A DNA stretch of 9,482 nt, from the NCBI GenBank assembly GCA_003519645.1, contig DOWI01000333.1, positions 1,914-11,395 on the forward strand. Direction: 5' to 3'. The DNA comes from Oscillospiraceae bacterium (lineage in GTDB: Bacteria > Bacillota_A > Clostridia > Oscillospirales > Acutalibacteraceae). The notes beneath the pieces are model-generated. The model was given only the letters and a program-made list of their open reading frames with translations. It was not told where the DNA came from and did not search any database. Of the stretch, positions 1 to 4,601 are shown piece by piece. The position numbers were made by a program, and so were the translations under genes. Position 1 is the stretch's first letter. The number at the start of each line of letters is the position of its first letter.

Positions 1-191
1 TCCACATCGGTGGTGCATATCCAATCCCCTGAATAAAACCACTCCAACATCATTTCCCTAAACTCATCATCCACATAAAGCCAATCCTCCGTAGGCTCGA
101 TTCCACACTTTTCAAAAGCATAGGACAATGCCTCGTCATCGTTTTCAATGACTTTGCCCCGGTTGGATAATATTCCAATGTATACCGCCAT
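1..191 (-). CDS. Small acidic protein of unknown function (3' end outside the window)
   Basis: An open frame runs from an ATG at 191 off the left edge, giving 63 residues beginning MAVYIGILSN and rich in Asp, Glu and aromatic residues (a DDEFREMMLEWF stretch near residues 41-52). An in-frame ATG at 200 also exists, but the AGAAAGGA Shine-Dalgarno abuts it directly and lies about 9 nt before the ATG at 191, so 191 is preferred. I recognise no domain. It lies 80 bases downstream of the Cro-like gene on the same strand and may be co-transcribed with it; a copy of the proposed operator lies between them. Proteins of this size and charge are common in mobile-element accessory regions, which is inference only. 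The C-terminus is not visible, so family length cannot be judged. Confidence 0.6.
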   Translation of the reverse strand, partial: MAVYIGILSNRGKVIENDDEALSYAFEKCGIEPTEDWLYVDDEFREMMLEWFYSGDWICTTDV

Positions 192-228
192 TTCATTCAT
201 TCCTTTCTATCTCGGTTACAATTAAATT

Positions 229-240
229 CAAGCCGGCTTG
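229..240. repeat. 12-bp perfect palindrome upstream of the edge gene
   Basis: CAAGCCGGCTTG is its own reverse complement. It lies 37 bases upstream of the preferred start of the gene at 1-191, in the leader region of that gene. It could be an operator or a short leader hairpin; nothing else in the sequence distinguishes these. Confidence 0.4.
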
Positions 241-256
241 TCCCTATAGTTGCAAT

Positions 257-272
257 GTTTCGTTGTCGAAAC
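257..272. promoter_or_regulatory. Operator-like dyad GTTTCG-N4-CGAAAC at the end of the Cro-like gene
   Basis: GTTTCG (257-262) and CGAAAC (267-272) form a perfect dyad with a TTGT centre. The last base of the dyad is the last base of the stop codon of the 272-484 gene. The 11-mer GTTTCGTTGTC recurs exactly at 531-541 in the promoter of that gene. On the minus strand TCGACA (269-264) followed 15 nt later by TATAGG (248-243) resembles a weak promoter for the 1-191 gene, so the same regulator may control both genes. Repressor binding is inferred. Confidence 0.45.
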
Positions 273-484
273 TATTTGGGTAAAAAAACACTTTTTGGTA
301 TCCTATACGCCATTTCAATTCGTGCAATTTCACTGATTAGAAAATCTGACCTGCCGTTTACCTTTCTGCCTACCGCCGAAACAGAAACACCCAACAAGTT
401 GCTCAATTCACCATAACCAATCTTCCGCTCATGAAGCATCGACTTAAACTGCGTATACGGTTTATGTTTCAATTTCTTCATCAT
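272..484 (-). CDS. Cro-like small helix-turn-helix DNA-binding protein
   Basis: A 70-residue Cro/C1-type (XRE) HTH protein, almost entirely DNA-binding domain. Residues about 25-47 (GELSNLLGVSVSAVGRKVNG) show the classic pattern: helix 2 ELSNLLG, turn VSVSAV, recognition helix ending KVNGRSDF; the IARIEMAYRIPKSVFLP tail matches the last helix of phage Cro and antirepressor-type proteins. The start at 484 is chosen because AAGGAGG (497-491) lies 6 nt before it; an upstream in-frame extension to 526 would cross the promoter. A second ATG follows directly at 481. It diverges from the repressor-like gene at 646 and shares an intergenic region with it. The promoter TTGACA-17-TATTGT overlaps GTTTCG repeats, so autoregulation or repression by the divergent regulator is likely. 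It may act as Cro in a lysogeny-type switch, but no integrase or structural phage gene is in the window. Confidence 0.8.
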   Translation of the reverse strand: MMKKLKHKPYTQFKSMLHERKIGYGELSNLLGVSVSAVGRKVNGRSDFLISEIARIEMAYRIPKSVFLPK

Positions 485-497
485 TGACACCCTCCTT

Positions 498-508
498 GTT
501 TCGTTTTC
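498..508 (-). promoter_or_regulatory. Operator-like repeat GTTTCGTTTTC, downstream of the promoter
   Basis: GTTTCGTTTTC differs by one base from the 11-mer at 257-267 and 531-541. It falls between the predicted transcription start and the Shine-Dalgarno of the Cro-like gene, a position where a bound repressor would block elongation or clearance. Function is inferred from repetition and position. Confidence 0.4.
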
Positions 509-514
509 ATTAAC

Positions 515-543
515 ACAATAACACAATTTGGTTTCGTTGTCAA
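515..543 (-). promoter_or_regulatory. SigA-type promoter of the Cro-like gene
   Basis: Read on the minus strand: a perfect -35 TTGACA (543-538), a 17-nt spacer (537-521) and a -10 TATTGT (520-515). The start would fall near 508, giving a leader of about 24 nt with an AAGGAGG ribosome binding site. The operator-like 11-mer GTTTCGTTGTC (531-541) covers the 3' part of the -35 and the first spacer bases, so a bound protein would exclude RNA polymerase. Confidence 0.75.
531..541. promoter_or_regulatory. Operator-like repeat GTTTCGTTGTC overlapping the -35
   Basis: An exact copy of 257-267. The second half (CAATAAC) only loosely mirrors the left arm, so this copy is an imperfect dyad. A fourth, inverted core (AACGAAAC) lies at 570-577, closer to the divergent gene at 646, and an AT-rich 15-bp dyad (AGAAAAT-T-ATTTTCT, 553-567) lies between them. 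This arrangement resembles the multi-operator intergenic region of temperate-phage switches. Confidence 0.5.
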
Positions 544-645
544 TAACTTTTTAGAAAATTATTTTCTTAAACGAAACATTTTTTAAAAATACTTGCGTAT
601 AGTTAGCATATGTGATAACTTAGTAGGGTATAGGGGGAGATATCA

Positions 646-996
646 ATGTTTGGTGAGAATTTAAAATTAGCCAGAATTGAAAGAGGATATACGCTTGAGT
701 ACCTTGCAAATTTGTATAACAATACGTTTGGCGGGGGCTTAAGTAAAGGAACTTTATCAAAATATGAAAACGGCAAACAGGAACCAATGATTCGTGTGGT
801 TGCAAATTTGTCAAAGCTGCTGAATGTAAGCATTGACTACCTGCTGGACAAAGACCAGGCTGAAATAGAAAAAGAAATGGAAAAGTTTCGAAATCGTGAG
901 AAAATGATCAAGATGCTGGACCAGCTTTCGGAGGATCGTAGACAGGTGATTGAGAATCTGATTGCTCTTGAATGGACGCAGCAGCAACAGAAATAA
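646..996 (+). CDS. XRE-family transcriptional repressor (CI/ImmR-like)
   Basis: A 116-residue regulator. Residues 4-68 form a Cro/C1-type HTH: helix 1 NLKLARIERG, helix 2 TLEYLANLYN, then a GGGLSK turn and recognition helix KGTLSKYENGKQEP (34-47), followed by the usual core VVANLSKLLNVSIDYLLD. The longer turn between helices 2 and 3 is typical of repressors of the form NKSTISRWENG. Residues 70-116 are charged and helical and probably oligomerise; there is no LexA-type peptidase domain, so it cannot self-cleave as lambda CI does. The start is supported by GGGGGA about 8 nt upstream. It probably binds the GTTTCGTT motifs between itself and the divergent Cro-like gene and may repress both. No terminator follows; a small minus-strand ORF overlaps its 3' end. 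Confidence 0.85.
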   Translation: MFGENLKLARIERGYTLEYLANLYNNTFGGGLSKGTLSKYENGKQEPMIRVVANLSKLLNVSIDYLLDKDQAEIEKEMEKFRNREKMIKMLDQLSEDRRQVIENLIALEWTQQQQK

Positions 997-1063
997 TCTT
1001 AATCTGTGTTTCTGTATCCAGGTTTTCAAACATTTTTATTATCTCTTTTTTTGACCTGTCCAT
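908..1063 (-). CDS. Small 51-residue protein gene convergent with and overlapping the repressor gene
   Basis: From the ATG at 1063 an open frame of 51 codons ends at TGA 910-908. GGAGG (1075-1071) lies 7 nt before the ATG, and a complete promoter (TTGACT-17-TAAAAT) lies at 1132-1104. The first 31 residues start MDRSKKEIIKMFENLD and look like a charged amphipathic helix followed by an Ala/Ser/Ile-rich one; the last 20 (Ser, Gln and Pro rich) are antisense to the repressor's 3' end and may be unselected. I recognise no family. The combination of promoter, spacing and ribosome binding site is better than that of many annotated genes, but the short length leaves doubt. The transcript would also be antisense to the 3' end of the repressor mRNA, so it could work as RNA. 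Confidence 0.5.
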   Translation of the reverse strand: MDRSKKEIIKMFENLDTETQIKIISVAAASIQEQSDSQSPVYDPPKAGPAS

Positions 1064-1103
1064 TTTCAGTCCTCCATTCTATTACAAGTATTTTTCCTAC
1101 CAT

Positions 1104-1132
1104 ATTTTAACATTTGATATAAAAAAAGTCAA
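1104..1132 (-). promoter_or_regulatory. SigA-type promoter for the 51-residue ORF or antisense transcript
   Basis: Minus strand: -35 TTGACT (1132-1127), 17-nt spacer including a T-tract, -10 TAAAAT (1109-1104). Transcription would begin near 1097 and give a leader of about 34 nt with GGAGG placed correctly. Five of six bases match consensus in each hexamer. Confidence 0.7.
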
Positions 1133-1166
1133 ACACTTTCACAAATTTTGAGTAATTTTCTCTGGT

Positions 1167-1195
1167 TTGTATAAGACGAACGTTTGTTCTACAAT
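1167..1195 (+). promoter_or_regulatory. Possible SOS promoter with a DinR/LexA-type box in its spacer
   Basis: TTGTAT (1167-1172), 17-nt spacer, TACAAT (1190-1195). The spacer ends with CGAACGTTTGTTC (1177-1189), which has the GAAC-N4-GTTC core of the Gram-positive LexA/DinR box (established consensus CGAACATATGTTCG). A repressor there would cover the promoter completely. The -35 matches only three bases, common for regulated promoters. The box is near-symmetric, so it could also affect minus-strand transcription. LexA binding is inferred from motif and position. Confidence 0.5.
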
Positions 1196-1210
1196 AGAAT
1201 ACCCTAAATT

Positions 1211-1276
1211 ATGGGTTTTGTAAAGCTGTTTTTTAAGATTTTCTTTATTATATGTTTTCTTAATATAAAAATATAA
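1211..1276 (+). CDS. Possible 21-residue hydrophobic peptide (speculative)
   Basis: ATG 1211 to TAA 1274-1276 encodes a 21-residue peptide starting MGFVKLFFKIFF, composed almost wholly of Phe, Ile, Leu and Val with three spaced Lys. It would form one membrane-inserting amphipathic helix, as in small SOS- or antitoxin-controlled toxic peptides (TisB is the best-known SOS example). It begins about 9 nt downstream of the expected start of the LexA-box promoter. Against it: there is no Shine-Dalgarno, so translation would be nearly leaderless; ACCC (1201-1204) can pair with GGGT (1213-1216) over the start; and AT-rich DNA yields Phe/Ile-rich frames by chance. No antisense antitoxin RNA is evident. 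Confidence 0.2.
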   Translation: MGFVKLFFKIFFIICFLNIKI

Positions 1277-1308
1277 ATTATTTAGATATGACCCAACCAA
1301 ACCCCTTG

Positions 1309-1338
1309 TTGACAAACTCTGTTGTGAAAAGCTATAAT
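1309..1338 (+). promoter_or_regulatory. Perfect-consensus SigA promoter of the membrane-protein gene
   Basis: TTGACA (1309-1314) and TATAAT (1333-1338), both exact, with an 18-nt spacer. The start would fall near 1345, leaving a leader of about 120 nt before the ATG at 1468. CTCTGTTG (1317-1324) in the spacer is repeated in inverse as CAACAGAG at 1359-1366, so a dyad brackets the -10 and start site. Such a strong promoter normally needs a repressor, and this dyad is a candidate site. Confidence 0.8.
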
Positions 1339-1354
1339 AAACTGGTTGCATATT

Positions 1355-1381
1355 TTACCAACAGAGGGTATCATTTGGTAA
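1355..1381 (+). repeat. Inverted repeat in the leader of the membrane-protein gene
   Basis: TTACCAA (1355-1361) and TTGGTAA (1375-1381) pair perfectly around 13 nt, just after the predicted transcription start. Farther down, GGTTAACC (1414-1421) and AACCTAGGTT (1418-1427) are overlapping perfect palindromes. They may be operators or leader hairpins. I do not recognise a known riboswitch. Confidence 0.35.
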
Positions 1382-1467
1382 GCTCATCGCATACAATAAA
1401 AACATCCTCGGTTGGTTAACCTAGGTTTATATTATACTTGGATGTACACGAAAGGGTGGTCATCACA

Positions 1468-1893
1468 ATGGGCGACACCATACATTCTTCAATCATTGCG
1501 TCTGCCGTAATGAGCGAAACCAACACCGCGGGCGGAATGATTTTTGCCGGCTGGGCAATCATGATCGTTTTGCTTGCCATGGCATTCGTTTTTCTTCGCT
1601 GTGGCAAAAAGGAATATGCGGTTGCCATACTCCCCCTTCTGATCACCCCGTTTTTCTATATCATAAGCGGTGTAATCGCCCGATTGTTTGACGTAATTGC
1701 GCCGTTTTCGATTCCCGAGCTTCGTGTAATTATCACCATTAGTGCAGGTTTGATTTCCTGCCTCCTGCTGGGCTTGGCTTCAAAACAGATTAGCGGGCTT
1801 CGCACCCGCCATGTGTTTTTTTGGAGCTGCGCCGCATTTGTGATTGTTTTAACACTTGTTTTTGTCTCAAACATGCTTATTGCCGCCCGATAA
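1468..1893 (+). CDS. Four-helix integral membrane protein of unknown function
   Basis: A 141-residue protein with four hydrophobic segments at about residues 22-43, 51-73, 87-104 and 116-137. Short charged turns (RCGKKE at 44-49, KQISGLRTRH at 106-115) suggest a simple four-helix bundle with little soluble mass. The ATG at 1468 is preferred: AAAGGGTGG (1451-1459) precedes it at 8 nt. A TTG-initiated frame from 1438 would add ten residues but has no ribosome binding site. It is a single gene with its own near-perfect promoter (1309-1338), followed by hairpins that can terminate it (2033-2067, 2073-2112). I recognise no family and see no catalytic motif. Transporter, immunity or envelope-stress roles are all possible. 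Confidence 0.7.
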   Translation: MGDTIHSSIIASAVMSETNTAGGMIFAGWAIMIVLLAMAFVFLRCGKKEYAVAILPLLITPFFYIISGVIARLFDVIAPFSIPELRVIITISAGLISCLLLGLASKQISGLRTRHVFFWSCAAFVIVLTLVFVSNMLIAAR

Positions 1894-1977
1894 TTGTACA
1901 AGCTGTTTAAAAGCGATTACTGCTTTTTGACCAATTTAACATATTCAATGGTTGAATACCGTTAAAATGTTGATACC

Positions 1978-2006
1978 GTAGGGGCGGATATAGAATCCGC
2001 CCCTAC
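1978..2006. repeat. REP-like perfect hairpin, 12-bp arms
   Basis: GTAGGGGCGGAT (1978-1989) and ATCCGCCCCTAC (1995-2006) are exact inverse copies around ATAGA. No T-run follows on either strand, so it is not a standard terminator. It is GC-rich in an AT-rich spacer and resembles the 29-bp hairpin at 6461-6489 in length and sequence (GTAGGGGCGGAT against GTACGGGACGGAT). Short GTAGGGGC-type palindromes are, as I recall, dispersed in many Clostridia genomes. Confidence 0.6.
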
Positions 2007-2032
2007 ATCACCAAATAATATAGGGCACAAAA

Positions 2033-2067
2033 TGCGAGCCACGACCTATGGCTCGCAAGCGCTTTTT
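2033..2067 (+). terminator. Terminator-like hairpin after the membrane-protein gene
   Basis: TGCGAGCCA (2033-2041) and TGGCTCGCA (2049-2057) form a perfect 9-bp stem with a 7-nt loop. Five T residues (2063-2067) follow after a 5-nt gap, longer than ideal for an intrinsic terminator. It lies 140 bases after the stop of the 1468-1893 gene, immediately before the 40-bp palindrome. Confidence 0.45.
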
Positions 2068-2072
2068 CCAAT

Positions 2073-2112
2073 ATAAAACGCTGTAAAATGAATTCATTTT
2101 ACAGCGTTTTAT
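2073..2112. terminator. 40-bp perfect palindrome, probable bidirectional terminator
   Basis: ATAAAACGCTGTAAAATGAA (2073-2092) is followed at once by its exact reverse complement (2093-2112). As RNA it folds into a hairpin with ACGCTGTAAAATG stems and an AATT tip, with A-rich 5' and T-rich 3' sides on both strands. It sits between convergent genes and touches the stop codon of the minus gene at 2112, so it fits a shared intrinsic terminator for both directions, and the likely end of the sugar operon transcript. Confidence 0.75.
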
Positions 2113-2282
2113 TATGCTCTCCTAAATAAATCTCGAATATATTCCCGCATTTCCTCATGCGATTTAAAATCGTCAGCACGTGCGTTGACCTGTTCCTGTA
2201 TCTCTTCAGGCAGCGAAAAGAAATAATCATCATCATTTAACAAATGGCCGTTTAAATAGTCGTTAAAATCGGCCCTACCCAT
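2112..2282 (-). CDS. Small acidic protein of unknown function
   Basis: A 56-residue protein starting MGRADFNDYL. It contains a Phe/Tyr-rich segment DDDYFFSLPEEIQEQVN (about 17-33) and a charged helix RADDFKSHEEMREYIRDLF. The start at 2282 is chosen because GGAGGT lies 9 nt upstream; an in-frame ATG 30 nt earlier would place that ribosome binding site inside the gene. The LPEE..Q..VN.R.D..S.EE...Y pattern is, as I recall, frequent in small Clostridia proteins, but I can name no family or function. No clear promoter precedes it, so it may be read from the upstream operon, 117 nt away. The 40-bp palindrome ends it. Confidence 0.65.
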   Translation of the reverse strand: MGRADFNDYLNGHLLNDDDYFFSLPEEIQEQVNARADDFKSHEEMREYIRDLFRRA

Positions 2283-2399
2283 AGCATATTCACCTCCGAA
2301 ATTAGTATTCACGAAGGTGAAATCGAAAAATCAGGAAATCAAAACCACGCACCTGCATTTCCTATGGTAAACATTCAAGCATTCGGTAGGAACGCTAAC

Positions 2400-2801
2400 C
2401 TATTCCTGTACAAGACTGCGCACCTGAAAAATCTGCTCCTGGCTGAGATTTAACACATCGCTGTTTTCCATGCCGGTGGAGGAATCTTCAATCAAGATCA
2501 GCCGCACATCCTTTGTGGTAACCGTATTATGCCATAGTGAGCGTGGGATATTATACACCCTCATGGGCTGCATCTTTTCGGCCTCGATCTCCAGTGTACC
2601 ATTATTCTCGTTGGCGTAAATCAGGGTACAGCTGCCCGATAAAAGCACAAACAGCTCGTCGGTCTGATTATGGCGTTCCAGCATATCGATGCCCATTCTA
2701 TCGTTGGCAGGCTTCCAGTTCTTAATTCCCACCATCCATTTTTCATTTTCAAAAACACGTTTCATGCCTTCTCCGTCAAAATCCAGTATCTGAATCTTCA
2801 T
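2400..2801 (-). CDS. Cupin-fold protein, last gene of the sugar operon
   Basis: A 133-residue single-domain cupin. Motif 1 is degenerate but readable: ERHNQTDELFVLLSG (42-56) with H44 and E49. Motif 2 is NIPRSLWHNTV (84-94) with H91. These would give a reduced metal site. The start at 2801 is used because AAGGAAGG lies about 8 nt upstream; the extended frame to 2861 would begin inside the transketolase gene without a ribosome binding site. It follows the transketolase C-subunit after a 38-nt gap and is probably co-transcribed. Small cupins in sugar operons are often isomerases, epimerases or sugar-acid lyases, or only ligand binders. The exact reaction cannot be read here, and metal loss is possible because the usual HxH pair is absent. 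Confidence 0.8.
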   Translation of the reverse strand: MKIQILDFDGEGMKRVFENEKWMVGIKNWKPANDRMGIDMLERHNQTDELFVLLSGSCTLIYANENNGTLEIEAEKMQPMRVYNIPRSLWHNTVTTKDVRLILIEDSSTGMENSDVLNLSQEQIFQVRSLVQE

Positions 2802-2839
2802 TTGGATGACCTTCCTTTCCGCCCTCTTTTGGGTATCCC

Positions 2840-3772
2840 TTACCCTTTTAATGCCATACACTGATTGACAATGTTCTCGGCTGTCAACCCGTATTCCTTA
2901 AACAGATGCTCCGGCTTGCCAGACCTCCCGAATTTGTCCTGAATGCCGATTCGTGCAAACCTTGCCGAGGAATTGCCCGCAAGCACTTCGGCTACAGCGG
3001 AACCCAGTCCGCCGATGACAGAATGCTCCTCTACCGTAACAACTGCACCGCATTTGTTGGCCATTTCAAGTACACATTGGTTATCAAACGGCTTGATGGT
3101 ATGGAAATTTACCACTGCGGCGTTGATATTCTTGGCGGCAAGCTGCTCGGCGGCCGCCAGTGCATAGGGAACCATCAATCCCGTTGTCATGATACAGATG
3201 TCACTGCCATCCCGCATAGGATTGGCTTTTCCGGGAACAAACGGGGTATCCTGGGTTGTAATGGTATCTACAATCGGGCGGGCAACGCGGATATAGACCG
3301 GGCCGCTGATTTCAGCTGCTGCAAACACCGCTTTGCGTGTTTCGATCGGATCACAGGGCACCAATATGGTCATTCCGGGAATTTCCCTCATCAGGGCAAT
3401 ATCTTCAAAGCTCTGATGACTTCCTCCATCCTCCCCTACACTCAAACCCGAGTGGGAAAGCCCGAATTTCACGTTTGCATCCACATAAGCAATGGAGTTG
3501 CGGATCATTTCATAAGCACGTCCCGCTCCAAACAGCGCAAAGGTGCTGAAAAACGGAACAAGTCCGGCATGTGCAAATCCGGCTGCAGCGCAAACCATGT
3601 TGGTTTCGGCGATACCAAAATTAAAAAACCGGTCGGGAAACTCTTTGGCAAATATGCTGGTCATGGTGGCGTGTGCAAGGTCGGCATCCAGCACAACCAC
3701 CCGGCTGTCCTTGCGTCCCAGTTCAACAAGCGCATTCCCGTAAGACACACGCAAGGATTGCTTTTCAATCAT
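2840..3772 (-). CDS. Transketolase, C-terminal (pyrimidine-binding) subunit
   Basis: A 310-residue protein holding the second half of a split transketolase. It contains the ThDP pyrimidine domain with FNFGIAETNMV (50-60; E56 is the conserved glutamate that activates the cofactor) and SHSGLSVGEDGGSHQSFED (106-124), equivalent to the substrate-lining histidine loop, then YIRVARP (160-166) and a C-terminal transketolase domain with TVEEHSVIGGLG (246-257). With the N-subunit it should transfer a two-carbon ketol unit between sugars. Its ATG lies inside the end of the upstream gene (8-nt overlap), with GGGGGTGG 6 nt upstream, implying translational coupling and a fixed subunit ratio. Placement in a transporter operon suggests a dedicated catabolic enzyme, not the general pentose-phosphate one. 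Substrate unknown. Confidence 0.92.
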   Translation of the reverse strand: MIEKQSLRVSYGNALVELGRKDSRVVVLDADLAHATMTSIFAKEFPDRFFNFGIAETNMVCAAAGFAHAGLVPFFSTFALFGAGRAYEMIRNSIAYVDANVKFGLSHSGLSVGEDGGSHQSFEDIALMREIPGMTILVPCDPIETRKAVFAAAEISGPVYIRVARPIVDTITTQDTPFVPGKANPMRDGSDICIMTTGLMVPYALAAAEQLAAKNINAAVVNFHTIKPFDNQCVLEMANKCGAVVTVEEHSVIGGLGSAVAEVLAGNSSARFARIGIQDKFGRSGKPEHLFKEYGLTAENIVNQCMALKG

Positions 3773-4586
3773 TGGTGTCCACCCCCAGCTCCTTCATAGC
3801 ATCGAGATATTCAATCTCACTCGGCGCTTTTCCATGCCATCCGAATTGATCCTCCATAAACGAAACCCCACGGCCTTTAAATGTGTCACAGCATACAAAT
3901 TTGGGTTTGCCGCTGCCCACCGTTTTATTTAGTGCGGCGGTTATGGTGTCAATTTCATGTCCGTTCACCTTCATACATTCAAATCCGAAGGCTTCATATT
4001 TTTTCATGATATCACCGATATCCATCACCTCTTCATTCGAACCGTCAATCTGCAGCCGGTTATGATCAAGAATCACCGTAAGATTATCCAGCTTGTAATG
4101 GGCTGCCGCCATTGCCGCCTCCCAAACAAGCCCTTCCTGTGATTCCCCGTCCCCGATGATGGCGTAAACCTTATAGTCTGCTTTTAAATGCTTGGCGGCA
4201 ATCGCAATACCGGTGGCAATCGAGACCCCCTGCCCCAGCGAGCCGGTATTCACATCCACGCCCGGCGTTTTTGTGCTGTCGGGATGTCCCTGAAGATGGC
4301 TGTCAATCTGGCGCAGTGTCCATAAATCCTCTCTTGGAAAATAGCCTTTGTCTGCAAGAACGGCATATAATGCCGGACAGGCATGGCCTTTGCTGAGCAC
4401 AATTCTGTCTCTGTTTTCCATCTTGGGGTTTTTGGGGTCAACATTGGCAACCTGATAATATAGAGAAATCAGTATTTCAACGCAGGACAAGGAGCCCCCC
4501 GGGTGTCCCGATTGACTTGTATAAAGCATCCGGAGAATATCCCCGCGAATCCGCCTCGCCTTTTCAGTAACATTTATATTTTCCAT
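3765..4586 (-). CDS. Transketolase, N-terminal (pyrophosphate-binding) subunit
   Basis: A 273-residue protein with the ThDP pyrophosphate-binding half of transketolase. Visible landmarks: SGHPGGSLS (26-34, H28), LSKGHACPALYA (64-75, H68), NTGSLGQGVS (113-122), and the Mg/ThDP motif GDGESQEG (145-152) closing at DHN (174-176). QFGWHGKAP (247-255) ends the domain. The usual full-length enzyme is about 620-670 residues; the two genes here sum to 583, normal for split forms. AAAGGATCAGG precedes the ATG at 4586, which lies 15 nt after the permease stop. Acetolactate synthase and DXS families lack this exact pattern, so the transketolase call is firm. Which sugar phosphate it uses is not determinable. 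Confidence 0.93.
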   Translation of the reverse strand: MENINVTEKARRIRGDILRMLYTSQSGHPGGSLSCVEILISLYYQVANVDPKNPKMENRDRIVLSKGHACPALYAVLADKGYFPREDLWTLRQIDSHLQGHPDSTKTPGVDVNTGSLGQGVSIATGIAIAAKHLKADYKVYAIIGDGESQEGLVWEAAMAAAHYKLDNLTVILDHNRLQIDGSNEEVMDIGDIMKKYEAFGFECMKVNGHEIDTITAALNKTVGSGKPKFVCCDTFKGRGVSFMEDQFGWHGKAPSEIEYLDAMKELGVDTND

Positions 4587-4601
4587 TCATCCTGATCCTT
4601 T

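Larger units (their letters stand above)
997..1467. other. AT-rich gene-poor intergenic stretch
   Basis: Between the repressor and the membrane-protein gene. It contains the 5' part of the 51-residue ORF and its promoter, the LexA-box promoter, the possible 21-residue peptide and the consensus promoter of the membrane-protein gene. A minus-strand frame at 1139-1351 lacks a ribosome binding site and is not called. No strong intrinsic terminator was found here for the repressor gene. Confidence 0.6.

Noticed and set aside
1139..1351. Minus-strand 70-codon frame across the LexA-box region
   Set aside because: No Shine-Dalgarno or promoter at its start, biased AT-driven composition, and plus-strand promoters lie inside it.
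2906..3799. Long plus-strand frame of 297 codons opposite the transketolase C-subunit
   Set aside because: It is a codon-bias shadow: the minus strand encodes a complete conserved enzyme with ribosome binding site, and this frame has Cys/His-rich, family-free composition.
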